Of a stretch of DNA of 8,372 nt, positions 1 through 6,380 are shown one piece after another. Below the pieces are notes generated by a model. It made no database searches and was not told where the DNA came from. It worked only from the letters and a program-made list of their open reading frames with translations. Source of the DNA: Candidatus Aphodomonas merdavium (lineage in GTDB: Bacteria > Bacillota > Clostridia > Christensenellales > Aristaeellaceae); assembly GCA_018715585.1 (NCBI GenBank), contig DVLH01000176.1:1-8372 (forward strand). Direction: 5' to 3'. The position numbers and the translations under genes are program-made. The stretch's first letter is position 1; the number at the start of each line of letters is the position of its first letter.

Positions 1-2
1 TT

Positions 3-758
3 TATTTTCCCTTTACGCTCTATTTCTGGACGCAGGAAAACATGGTTACGACGTTCCCGCAATTTCTGCAAAACTATGTGCGCCAGTTCTTTCTCACCAG
101 CAATGTCATCCAGCTATGGTATCTGCCCGCGCTGATCGTCGCGTGCGTGCTGGTATGGCTGCTGGTCAAAATACGCATTCCTGCGCCCCTTGTGCTGCTA
201 ATAACGTTGGGCGCGTATGCGTTTGGCTGCGTGATGGGCTATGGCGAGCTGTATGCCTACATGCCCGGCTGGTTCCTGGATATCACCGATGCCTATTTCC
301 CCAAGTTTATCACCACCAGAAACGGCGTATTTTACGGCGCGTTCTTTGTGGCGCTGGGCATGTCTGTCACGCGGGTACGCATAGGCAGGCTCAAATATGT
401 GGCGCTGGCGCTGTTTTTCGTGTTCTTTGCCGGAATGTACTTTGAGGTGCAGGCGCTGGGCGAAAACGATATGGTGCTCTGCGCCGCTCCTGCCACGGCG
501 TTCCTGTTCCTGTTCCTGCGCGGCCTGCGCCTAAAGCCGCGGCCCGTCTACCGGCATCTGCGCGCGCTGAGCGAGTTCATCTACTTTGCGCATGCGCTGC
601 CCATTTACGGCCTGGTGGCGCTGGAAGGGGCGGAAATTCTTTCGTTAAAGCCTTGGCCCGGCGTTCTTGTGGCGTTTTTTGCAGGGCTTGCGGTCTCGGC
701 AGGGCTGTGGGCGCTTTCGCGCACGCGCGGGTTTGCATTTTTGCGCCGCGCCGTGTGA
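3..758 (+). CDS. Acyltransferase-3-like integral membrane protein, 5' end outside window
   Basis: This is the C-terminal part of a polytopic membrane protein. The frame is already open at base 3 and encodes YFPFTLYFWTQEN before the first ATG at 42, so the gene very probably starts upstream of the window. A start at 42, behind a weak AGGA, is possible but less likely. The visible 251 residues hold several hydrophobic segments, including LWYLPALIVACVLVWLLV, a stretch around LLITLGAYAFGCVMGY, RNGVFYGAFFVALGM, YVALALFFVFFAGMYF, and two near the C-terminus. The LWYLPALI and RNGVFYGAFF blocks recall the second half of acyltransferase-3 (AT3) proteins, which acylate sugars, peptidoglycan or other envelope molecules at the membrane. 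Full AT3 domains are usually about 330-380 residues, which fits roughly 100 missing N-terminal residues. The catalytic N-terminal part is not in view, so substrate and activity cannot be read. The family call is moderately secure. It ends in TGA, with no obvious terminator after it. Confidence 0.65.
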   Translation, partial: YFPFTLYFWTQENMVTTFPQFLQNYVRQFFLTSNVIQLWYLPALIVACVLVWLLVKIRIPAPLVLLITLGAYAFGCVMGYGELYAYMPGWFLDITDAYFPKFITTRNGVFYGAFFVALGMSVTRVRIGRLKYVALALFFVFFAGMYFEVQALGENDMVLCAAPATAFLFLFLRGLRLKPRPVYRHLRALSEFIYFAHALPIYGLVALEGAEILSLKPWPGVLVAFFAGLAVSAGLWALSRTRGFAFLRRAV

Positions 759-793
759 AAGGGCATGCAAAACCACTGCGTTAAATTTTTTGC

Positions 794-822
794 TTGCTTT
801 TTGGGATTATGGACATTATAAT
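794..822 (+). promoter_or_regulatory. Sigma-A-type promoter for the 6S-like RNA / zinc-ribbon unit
   Basis: TTGCTT (794-799) and a perfect TATAAT (817-822) are separated by 17 bp, in an AT-rich patch that stands out from the GC-rich surroundings. The predicted transcription start is near 829-830, just upstream of the structured RNA. No ORF with a ribosome binding site lies within 200 nt downstream, which fits a promoter for a noncoding RNA. Confidence 0.75.
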
Positions 823-829
823 AAACGCG

Positions 830-1052
830 GTTTTGTAAATCGGGTCTGTGGTTGTAAGTCGATGCCAGCCGCGGGCAAAGCGATCCACGTAAGCGGGGGC
901 AAAAGCCGCCGTGAGCATGGCGCGGTCTAGAGGTAAGTCCGTCCGGCAAGCGCCGAGAGGGGCGGCGTGAGGGGAATGCACCCCAGGCAATGCCCCCAGA
1001 CGGCGAGTGTGGGGTCAAAGACCAGGTCAGCCGGTTTGCAGGGCCGACAAAT
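830..1052 (+). ncRNA. ssrS: Probable 6S RNA (RNA polymerase-binding regulator)
   Basis: This stretch has its own promoter, no credible ORF, and folds by eye into one long interrupted rod. The pairings are GTCG 858-861 with CGAC 1045-1048; 863-871 with 1032-1040 (one mismatch); 882-888 with 1009-1016 (one bulged G); GGGGGC 895-900 with GCCCCC 992-997; GCCGCC 905-910 with GGCGGC 961-966; and GGCGC 919-923 with GCGCC 950-954. A large bubble lies between 872-881 and 1017-1031. Its 3' side can form the small hairpin GGTC-AAA-GACC (1013-1023). A second side hairpin is GGGG-AATGCA-CCCC (971-984). The apical segment (GTGAGCATG at 911-919, GGTC at 924-927, GTCCG at 941-945, then AAGC) recalls, from memory, the apical part of E. 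coli 6S RNA. Rod, central bubble and length of about 200 nt match 6S, which mimics an open promoter and sequesters housekeeping RNA polymerase. Exact ends are uncertain; a T-rich stretch (1051-1062) follows. A cis-acting leader element is the main alternative. Confidence 0.6.
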
Positions 1053-1080
1053 ATTTATTTTTCTCGGGGAGGATTTTTCC

Positions 1081-1365
1081 ATGTACGAGGACAAGACGTT
1101 GGTTTGTCGTGACTGCGGCGCGGAATTCGTGTTCACCGCCGGCGAGCAGGAGTTCTATGCGGAAAAGGGCTTCCAGAATGAGCCCACGCGCTGCAAGGCG
1201 TGCCGCCAGGCCCGCAAAGCGCGTACAGCCAATGGCGAGCCGCGCGAAATGTACGAGACGACCTGTGCCGCTTGTGGCGCGCCGACTCGCGTTCCCTTTA
1301 TCCCCAAGTCCGACCGTCCCATCTACTGCAGCGAATGCTTCGCAGCGCGCCGCAACCAGGGCTGA
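1081..1365 (+). CDS. Small dual zinc-ribbon protein, function unknown
   Basis: This 94-residue soluble protein consists of two cysteine-pair modules. The first has C9-x2-C12 and C38-x2-C41, with RCKACRQARKAR just after. The second has C62-x2-C65 and C83-x2-C86, in the blocks CAACGAPTRVPFIPKSDRPI and YCSECFA. Spacings fit one zinc ion bound per module. The pattern matches small probable zinc-ribbon proteins (PF13451-like plus a CxxC domain) that I know from Clostridia and Chloroflexi; their role is not established. The start at 1081 is chosen because GGGGAGG (1066-1072) sits 8 nt upstream and the first module begins right after it. An in-frame ATG at 967 would run through the structured RNA and is rejected. 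The gene has no separate promoter that I can see, so it may be read through from the 6S-like RNA. It ends 52 nt before an intrinsic terminator. The arginine- and lysine-rich linker (residues 37-48) could contact nucleic acid, but that is inference. Confidence 0.9.
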   Translation: MYEDKTLVCRDCGAEFVFTAGEQEFYAEKGFQNEPTRCKACRQARKARTANGEPREMYETTCAACGAPTRVPFIPKSDRPIYCSECFAARRNQG

Positions 1366-1417
1366 CCCCTGCGGCCGCTTTCAACGGATAGAGAACGTCC
1401 CAAGAAGGCTCAGATGG

Positions 1418-1451
1418 AAAATCGCCTGCCCATTGCAGGCGATTTTTTCTT
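1418..1451 (+). terminator. Intrinsic terminator after the zinc-ribbon gene
   Basis: A perfect 12-bp inverted repeat, AAAATCGCCTGC / GCAGGCGATTTT, encloses the 5-nt loop CCATT and ends in a run of six T followed by CTT. This is a textbook rho-independent terminator. The A-tract on its left side makes it potentially active on the minus strand as well. Confidence 0.92.
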
Positions 1452-1592
1452 GCCTTGCGTTGCTGCCGCCCTGGGCCTGGCTGCGGCGGCGTCCTGCCGG
1501 GCAACCGGCACCGGGACGCCGAGGACGCCCGGCGGAACGAGGAAACCCAAGCAGCCGGGGGAAGGCGGCCTTTCTGCATGATTCCGCGCCCG

Positions 1593-1649
1593 GGCGGGAA
1601 ACCGGTTCCGTTTTTCCAAACCGCATGCGCCGCGGCGGCGGGAAACCGG
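1593..1649 (+). repeat. Direct repeat of a 13-mer in the pre-purA spacer
   Basis: GGCGGGAAACCGG occurs exactly at 1593-1605 and 1637-1649, 44 bp apart. A shorter related copy, CGGCGGGAAA, lies at 1783-1792. In such GC-rich DNA a 13-base exact match is suggestive, not conclusive. Confidence 0.5.
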
Positions 1650-1668
1650 CGAAAGCGCAAACGCCTCA

Positions 1669-1697
1669 GCCGGAAATTCCCCAACGGGACTTCCGGC
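1669..1697 (+). other. Strong stem-loop in the pre-purA spacer
   Basis: GCCGGAA (1669-1675) pairs with TTCCGGC (1691-1697). An inner TCCC (1678-1681) pairs with GGGA (1686-1689) around a CAAC loop, giving 11 base pairs with a small 2x1 internal loop. No T-tract follows, so it is not a terminator. Confidence 0.5.
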
Positions 1698-1739
1698 GAG
1701 CCGCTGCGGTTGGCTTGGCAATGCGCGCCGGCCCCCTCC

Positions 1740-1762
1740 AGGCTGGGCGAGCCCCAAAGCCT
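1740..1762 (+). other. Stem-loop in the pre-purA spacer
   Basis: AGGCT (1740-1744) pairs with AGCCT (1758-1762), stacked on GGG (1745-1747) with CCC (1752-1754) around a CGAG tetraloop and a 3-nt bulge. Its role is unknown. Confidence 0.4.
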
Positions 1763-1829
1763 CCGGCCTGGCGCAACAGCCGCGGCGGGAAAGGCGCAGG
1801 GCGGATAAAAAGGCGGGGACAGCGGAAAA

Positions 1830-1855
1830 GCCCGTCGGGCGGCCCGCGTGCGGGC
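1830..1855 (+). other. Tandem small hairpins upstream of the purA promoter
   Basis: GCCC-GTC-GGGC (1830-1840) is followed directly by GCCCGC-GT-GCGGGC (1842-1855). The arms are similar enough to pair in alternative combinations. On the minus strand the first hairpin is followed by TTTT, a weak terminator-like arrangement, although no minus-strand gene is evident. Confidence 0.35.
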
Positions 1856-1914
1856 GGTTGGGCTCCTTGGGCGCGGCGTTCTTCATTGTTTTTTTCCAAC
1901 ATTTTCCAGAGTGC

Positions 1915-1943
1915 TTGACAGAGAAAAAGTACGCGTGTATTAT
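1915..1943 (+). promoter_or_regulatory. Consensus promoter for the purA operon
   Basis: A perfect TTGACA (1915-1920) is followed 17 bp later by TATTAT (1938-1943). An overlapping TATAAT at 1941-1946 would give a 20-bp spacer. Transcription should start near 1950, leaving a short leader of about 27 nt that carries the ribosome binding site. I see no purine riboswitch or attenuator after the start. Any PurR-type operator would have to lie in the promoter or upstream, and I do not recognise one. Confidence 0.85.
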
Positions 1944-1976
1944 AATTCCCTGTTTTCCGAAAGGAGGAAAAAAACC

Positions 1977-3245
1977 ATGCAAAACTGCGCGATTGTCGGC
2001 ATTTGCTGGGGCGATGAGGGGAAGGGCCGGATGGTCGATTACCTCGTGCCGCAGTATGGAACGGTCGTCCGCTATCAGGGCGGCAACAACGCCGGGCACA
2101 CCATCGTCAACGAGCTGGGAGAGTTTAAGCTCAACCTAATCCCTTCCGGTATTTTCCATGCGGACAAGATGAACCTCCTGGGCGCAGGCTGCGTGGTAGA
2201 CCTCAAGCACCTGTGCGGCGAAATCGATGCGCTGCGCGCGCGCGGCGTTGCCATCACGCCCGCCAATTTCCGCATTTCCGACAGGGCAACGGTGGTGCTG
2301 CCTATCTCCCCGCTGGAGGATAAAATGGAAGAGGCGCGCCTTGGCAACGCGCATTTCGGCTCGACGCTGCGCGGCATCGCGCCGGCCTACGCCGACAGGG
2401 CGTATAAGAAAGCGCTGCGCATGGGCGATCTCGCCAATGAGCGCGTGCTGGCCGAACGGCTGCGCCGCCTGGTCGAGTGGAAAAACTGCGTTTCGGTGCC
2501 GGGCTACGGCTGCGAACCGTTTGACGCGGACGCGCTGCTCGCCTGGGCGCGGCAATACGGCGAACAGCTGCGCCCCTTCGTATGCGACGCAGGCGCGCTG
2601 CTGCGGGAGCGCCAGCAGGGCGGCATCCTCTTTGAAGCGCAGCTGGGCGCGCTGCGCGATTTGGACTATGGCATTTACCCGTACACCTCTTCTTCCACGC
2701 CGCTGGCAGCCTACGCGCCGGTGGGCTCCGGCCTACCCAGCCTGAAGATAGACCGCGTGGTGGGCGTAGTAAAAGCATATTCCACCTGCGTGGGCGAAGG
2801 GCCGTTCGTCGGCGAGCTTCAGGGCGAGGAAGGGACGGCGCTGCGCGAGGCGGGCCATGAATATGGCGCCGCCACGGGCCGTCCGCGCCGCGTGGCATGG
2901 ATGGACGTAGTCGCCGCGCGCTATGGCGTCAGCATGCAGGGCGCCACGGAGCTGGCGCTGACCAAGCTAGACGTGCTCGACGGCTTTGCCGAGCTGCCCG
3001 TCTGCGTAGGGTACCGCCTGCGCGGCGAGGTTGTGCGCGACTTCCCCTATACGGCGGAGCTGGACGCATGCGAACCTGTCTTTGAAACCATGCCCGGCTG
3101 GCAATGCGACACGACCCACTGCCGCACGTTTGGCGAACTGCCCAAGAACGCGCAGGCGTACGTGCTGCGGCTGGAAGCGGAGCTTGGCTGTCCGATCCGC
3201 TATGTCTCCGTCGGCGCCGAGCGCGACGCGATCATCGTGCGCTAA
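1977..3245 (+). CDS. purA: Adenylosuccinate synthetase, clostridial-type variant
   Basis: This 422-residue cytoplasmic enzyme joins IMP and aspartate using GTP to make adenylosuccinate, the first step from IMP to AMP. Visible motifs are the phosphate loop WGDEGKGR (11-18) with catalytic D13, GGNNAGHT (35-42) with H41, GSTLRGIAPAYADR (128-141) for IMP binding, EAQLGALRDLDYGIYP (220-235), KAYSTCVGEGPF (266-277), the aspartate loop GAATGRPRR (297-305), and the guanine-binding LTKLD (328-332). Length is near the E. coli enzyme (432). Several positions differ from textbook PurA: TRVG becomes TCVG, the VTSSNTTAGG region becomes TSSSTPLAAY, and Arg143 of E. coli aligns with Lys. These features match a divergent PurA form I recall from Clostridia, so the protein is probably functional. 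The start at 1977 follows AAGGAGG (1961-1967) by 9 nt; upstream in-frame starts would precede the promoter. purB follows after 14 nt. Confidence 0.95.
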   Translation: MQNCAIVGICWGDEGKGRMVDYLVPQYGTVVRYQGGNNAGHTIVNELGEFKLNLIPSGIFHADKMNLLGAGCVVDLKHLCGEIDALRARGVAITPANFRISDRATVVLPISPLEDKMEEARLGNAHFGSTLRGIAPAYADRAYKKALRMGDLANERVLAERLRRLVEWKNCVSVPGYGCEPFDADALLAWARQYGEQLRPFVCDAGALLRERQQGGILFEAQLGALRDLDYGIYPYTSSSTPLAAYAPVGSGLPSLKIDRVVGVVKAYSTCVGEGPFVGELQGEEGTALREAGHEYGAATGRPRRVAWMDVVAARYGVSMQGATELALTKLDVLDGFAELPVCVGYRLRGEVVRDFPYTAELDACEPVFETMPGWQCDTTHCRTFGELPKNAQAYVLRLEAELGCPIRYVSVGAERDAIIVR

Positions 3246-3259
3246 GCGGGAGAAAAGCA

Positions 3260-4687
3260 ATGAGCAAGCCGTATTATCAATCCCCGCTGGAAGGGCGCTA
3301 TGCCAGCGACGCCATGCGCCGCGTGTTTTCTCCGGACCATCGCTATGGGCTGTGGCGGCGGCTATGGCTGGCGCTGGCAGAAGCGGAGCATGAGCTGGGC
3401 CTGCCGGTGACGCAGGCGCAGCTGGACGAGCTGCGCGCCCATCTGGACGATATCGATTATGACGCCGTGCGCGCGCATGAGGAGCGCGTGCGCCACGACG
3501 TCATGGCCCATGTGCTCGCCTGGGGCGACCAGTGCCCGCTGGCGCGCCCCGTGATCCACCTGGGCGCAACGAGCTGTTACGTCACGGACAACGCCGATTT
3601 GCTGCTGCTGCGCCAGGCGCTTTCGCTCGTGCGTGCAAAGCTGTGCGAGGCGCTGCGCGCGCTGGGCGATTTTGCGCTGAAAACAAAGGACATCCCCGCG
3701 CTGGGGTTGACCCACCTGCAGGCCGCCCAGCCCGTCACGGTAGGGCGCAGGGCCGCCTGCTGGGCGCAGGATTTCCTCACCGACCTGGCCGATCTGGACG
3801 CGCTGCTTCCTTCCATCCGCCTGCTCGGCTGCCGCGGCGCCACGGGCACGCAGGCAAGCTTCGTCGCCCTTTTTGACGGCGACGCAGAAAAAGCGCAGGC
3901 GCTGGAAGCGCACATCGCGCAAAAGCTCGGCGGGCTGCCCGTCTTTGCCGTCTCGGGCCAGACCTATCCGCGCAAGCTGGACGCACGCGTGCTGAACCTG
4001 CTTTCCTCGCTGGGCATAAGCGCATACCGCTTTGCGCAGGACGTGCGGCTTTTGCAGGCGCGCGGCGAGCTGGAAGAACCCTTTGGCGCCAGCCAGATCG
4101 GCTCCTCCGCCATGGCCTACAAGCGCAATCCTATCCGCTGCGAGCGCATTTGCTCGCTGTCTCGCCATTTGACGGCGCTCGCGCAGGATGCAACGGCGAC
4201 GGCCTGTGCGCAGTGGTGCGAGCGCACGCTGGACGATTCCGCCAACCGGCGCATCGCGCTGCCGGAGGCTTTTTTGACGACCGACGCCGTGCTAGAGCTG
4301 GTGGTATACGTGGCCCGCGGCCTGCGCGTTTACCCGAAAATGTGCGAGAAGAACCTGCGCGAGGCGCTGCCTTTTATCGCCACGGAGGATATCCTCATGG
4401 AGGCCGTCAAGCGCGGCGGCGACCGGCAGAGCGCGCATGAGCGCATCCGCGAGCACGCGCAGCAGGCGGCGCTGCGCGTCAAGGAAGAGGGCGCGGACAA
4501 CGACCTGCTCCAGCGCATCGCGCAGGATGCGACGCTCCCGCTGACGCTGGACGAGCTGGGAGCGCTGCTGGAACCGTCGAAATACGTAGGCCTTGCGCCG
4601 CTGCAAACGGAGCGCTTTGTTCAGGAAATGCTGCGCCCCGCCATCGGCAACGACGGCTGCGCGGCGGCAGGCGCAATCACTATCTAA
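3260..4687 (+). CDS. purB: Adenylosuccinate lyase
   Basis: This 475-residue enzyme of the fumarase/aspartase superfamily cleaves adenylosuccinate to AMP and fumarate, and also splits SAICAR in IMP synthesis. It completes the AMP branch begun by purA directly upstream. Motifs in order are QSPLEGRYAS (7-16), RHDVMAH (78-84), HLGATSCYVTDN (100-111), LTHLQAAQ (150-157) with the general-acid His152, RGATGTQASF (192-201), QTYPRK (234-239), the superfamily signature GSSAMAYKRNP (281-291) with the catalytic serine, and QWCERTLDDSANRR (318-331). These blocks place it with the PurB subtype shared by animals and many Firmicutes rather than with the E. coli type. Two usually lysine positions are arginine (GRR for GKR at 162-164, and RGATG for KGTTG), a conservative change in GC-rich DNA. 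The start at 3260 has a modest GGGAG (3248-3252) 7 nt upstream; the short gap after purA suggests translation within the same operon. A GC-rich stem-loop follows the stop. Confidence 0.97.
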   Translation: MSKPYYQSPLEGRYASDAMRRVFSPDHRYGLWRRLWLALAEAEHELGLPVTQAQLDELRAHLDDIDYDAVRAHEERVRHDVMAHVLAWGDQCPLARPVIHLGATSCYVTDNADLLLLRQALSLVRAKLCEALRALGDFALKTKDIPALGLTHLQAAQPVTVGRRAACWAQDFLTDLADLDALLPSIRLLGCRGATGTQASFVALFDGDAEKAQALEAHIAQKLGGLPVFAVSGQTYPRKLDARVLNLLSSLGISAYRFAQDVRLLQARGELEEPFGASQIGSSAMAYKRNPIRCERICSLSRHLTALAQDATATACAQWCERTLDDSANRRIALPEAFLTTDAVLELVVYVARGLRVYPKMCEKNLREALPFIATEDILMEAVKRGGDRQSAHERIREHAQQAALRVKEEGADNDLLQRIAQDATLPLTLDELGALLEPSKYVGLAPLQTERFVQEMLRPAIGNDGCAAAGAITI

Positions 4688-4694
4688 TAGAATA

Positions 4695-4728
4695 AGCCCC
4701 CTGCGCGACGGACGGCGCGCGGGGGGTT
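4695..4728 (+). terminator. GC-rich stem-loop between purB and pyrG, weak terminator
   Basis: AAGCCCCCTGCGCG (4694-4707 region) pairs with CGCGCGGGGGGTT (4716-4728), giving about 11 strong base pairs plus flanking A/T pairs, with the 8-nt loop ACGGACGG. Only a poor T-tract follows (TTCGTCTGT), so termination may be partial, allowing read-through into pyrG. No convincing promoter for pyrG is visible after it. A regulated attenuator is possible but unproven. Confidence 0.6.
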
Positions 4729-4755
4729 CGTCTGTAAAGGGAAGGGGAAAAGGGC

Positions 4756-6366
4756 ATGACAAAATACATTTTCGTAACGGGCGGCGTCGTTTCGGGCCTT
4801 GGCAAGGGCGTCACCGCCGCATCGCTGGGCCGCCTGCTCAAAGCGCGCGGGTTCAAGGTTGCCTCACAAAAGCTGGACCCCTATATGAACGTTGACCCCG
4901 GCACGCTCAACCCCATCCAGCACGGCGAGGTGTTCGTCACCGAGGACGGCGCCGAAACGGACCTGGACCTGGGCCATTACGAACGGTTTATTGACGAGGA
5001 TCTGACAAAGTTTTCCAACCTCACCAGCGGCAAAGTCTACTGGACGGTGCTCAACCGCGAGCGGCGCGGCGAATACCTGGGGCAGACCGTGCAGATCATC
5101 CCGCACATCACAAACGAAATCAAGCGCTTCATCCGCGCAGGCGCCAAGGCGACGGGTGCGGACGTGCTGATCACGGAAATCGGCGGCACCATCGGCGACA
5201 TTGAAAGCCAGCCGTTCCTGGAGGCCATCCGCCAATTTTCCAGCGAGGTGGGCCGCGCCAACTGCCTGTTTATCCACGTGACGCTCGTGCCGTATCTGCA
5301 GGCGTCGGGCGAGTTCAAGTCCAAGCCCACGCAACACTCCGTAAAGGAATTGCAGGCGATGGGCATCGCGCCGGACGTGATCGTCGCGCGCGTGGATGAG
5401 CCGATGGAGGACGACCTCAAGCGCAAAATCGCGCTCTTTTGCAACGTAAAGCCTGATTGCGTCATCGAAAACAGAACCGTTTCCTCGCTCTATGAAGCGC
5501 CGCTGATGCTCCAGCGCGAGGGGCTGGACCGCGTGGTCTGCCGCGCGCTGCACCTCAAGGGGCACGAGCCAGACCTGTCCGATTGGATCGCCATGGTGCA
5601 CAGCATCCACAGCGCGCGGCGCACGGTCCGCATCGCCATTGTAGGCAAATACATCCGCCTGCACGATGCGTACCTTTCCGTCGTCGAAGCGCTCTCGCAC
5701 GCCGGCTTCAAGCTCGGCGCAGGCGTGGAAATCGCCTGGATCGACAGCGAGGACGTGACGGATGAGACTGCGCCCAAGCTGCTTTCCGACTGCTCGGGCG
5801 TGCTGGTGCCGGGCGGGTTTGGCAGCCGCGGCATCGAAGGGATGATCTGCGCCTGCCGCTATGCGCGCGAGAATAACATCCCCTATTTCGGCATCTGCCT
5901 GGGCATGCAGGTCTCCGTAATCGAATATGCGCGCTCTGTCTGCGGCATTGCCGACGCCAACTCGCGCGAGTTTACAAAAAGACGGCGCAATCTCGTCATC
6001 GATTTCATGCCGGGACAGGGCGATGAAATCGCCAAGGGCGGCACAATGCGCCTGGGCGCATATCCTTGCCACATCGCGGACGGCACGCGCATGCTTTCGT
6101 GCTACGGGCGCCAGGAGATTTCCGAACGCCACCGCCACCGCTACGAATACAACAACGCCTTCCGCGCGCAGCTGGAAGGCGCCGGGCTCGTCTGCTGCGG
6201 CGTCTCGCCGGACGGCCGCATTGTCGAAGCCGTGGAGAGCCAGGGGGCGCGCTTCCATATCGGCGTGCAGTTCCATCCCGAGTTCAAGAGCCGTCCCAAC
6301 CGGCCGCACCCGCTGTTTGTGGGCTTTGTGCAAGCGGCGATGGAGACCGCGCGCGAAGAAGATTAA
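4756..6366 (+). CDS. pyrG: CTP synthase (glutamine-hydrolysing)
   Basis: This 536-residue cytoplasmic enzyme converts UTP to CTP using ATP and glutamine-derived ammonia, the last step of pyrimidine nucleotide synthesis. The N-terminal synthetase domain (about 1-270) shows FVTGGVVSGLGKG (6-18), SQKLDPYMNVDPGT (37-50), GEVFVTEDGAETDLDLGHYER (within 57-77), EIGGTIGDIES (141-151), KSKPTQHSVKELQ (188-200) and KIALFCNV (224-231). The C-terminal class I glutamine amidotransferase domain (about 290-536) has VPGGFGSRG (351-359), FGICLGMQ with nucleophile Cys381, and VQFHPEF with His507 and Glu509. Length is close to E. coli PyrG (545) and nothing essential is missing. The start at 4756 is preceded by a purine-rich AAGGGAAGGGGAAAAGGG run that contains the ribosome binding site. 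It may be read from the purA promoter through the upstream stem-loop. The methyltransferase gene begins 14 nt downstream. Confidence 0.98.
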   Translation: MTKYIFVTGGVVSGLGKGVTAASLGRLLKARGFKVASQKLDPYMNVDPGTLNPIQHGEVFVTEDGAETDLDLGHYERFIDEDLTKFSNLTSGKVYWTVLNRERRGEYLGQTVQIIPHITNEIKRFIRAGAKATGADVLITEIGGTIGDIESQPFLEAIRQFSSEVGRANCLFIHVTLVPYLQASGEFKSKPTQHSVKELQAMGIAPDVIVARVDEPMEDDLKRKIALFCNVKPDCVIENRTVSSLYEAPLMLQREGLDRVVCRALHLKGHEPDLSDWIAMVHSIHSARRTVRIAIVGKYIRLHDAYLSVVEALSHAGFKLGAGVEIAWIDSEDVTDETAPKLLSDCSGVLVPGGFGSRGIEGMICACRYARENNIPYFGICLGMQVSVIEYARSVCGIADANSREFTKRRRNLVIDFMPGQGDEIAKGGTMRLGAYPCHIADGTRMLSCYGRQEISERHRHRYEYNNAFRAQLEGAGLVCCGVSPDGRIVEAVESQGARFHIGVQFHPEFKSRPNRPHPLFVGFVQAAMETAREED

Positions 6367-6380
6367 AGCCGGAGGGCCTT

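Larger units (their letters stand above)
1452..1914 (+). other. GC-rich spacer without a credible gene, several hairpins
   Basis: Between the terminator and the purA promoter lies a spacer of about 460 nt. Open frames cross it on both strands, but their translations are low-complexity, rich in Ala, Arg, Gly and Pro, lack ribosome binding sites and show no recognisable domain. The sequence is dense in short inverted repeats: CCGGG 1511-1515 with CCCGG 1528-1532, and stem-loops at 1669-1697, 1740-1762 and 1830-1855. It also carries a repeated 13-mer. No promoter of TTGACA/TATAAT type is visible inside it. A run of seven T (1889-1895) marks the change to AT-rich promoter DNA. It may be an unknown structured RNA, a decayed gene or neutral GC-rich spacer; I cannot tell which. 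Confidence 0.6.

Noticed and set aside
841..1050. The structured leader as RNase P RNA, a c-di-GMP riboswitch or SRP RNA.
   Set aside because: GAGGTAAGTCCG at 930-941 faintly recalls RNase P, but the remaining length is too short and the other core elements are absent. The GEMM tetraloop receptor pattern and the SRP GGAAG core are also missing. The rod-and-bubble shape fits 6S better.
1007..1918. A 300-codon + strand open frame crossing the zinc-ribbon gene and the spacer.
   Set aside because: It overlaps the well-supported zinc-ribbon gene in another frame, runs through the terminator, and its translation is low-complexity Arg/Ala/Pro with no ribosome binding site. It is a product of GC-rich DNA.
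1848..1976. An upstream in-frame start for purA giving a longer protein.
   Set aside because: It would lie before the consensus promoter and its start site, and the AAGGAGG at 1961-1967 plus the family N-terminus fix the start at 1977.
1410..2099. A minus-strand open frame of 229 codons through the spacer and purA promoter.
   Set aside because: It overlaps the start of purA and the consensus promoter, has no ribosome binding site and no recognisable domain.
3362..4168. A 268-codon minus-strand open frame opposite purB.
   Set aside because: It mirrors purB codon bias and shows only low-complexity sequence; purB motifs account for the region.
4684..4700. TAGAAT (4688-4693) as a -10 box for pyrG.
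   Set aside because: No -35 element is found at the right spacing, and the start would fall inside the C-run of the stem-loop.
4864..6333. A 489-codon minus-strand open frame opposite pyrG.
   Set aside because: pyrG is unmistakable on the + strand. Long antisense frames are expected opposite GC-rich genes, and the translation has no known domain.
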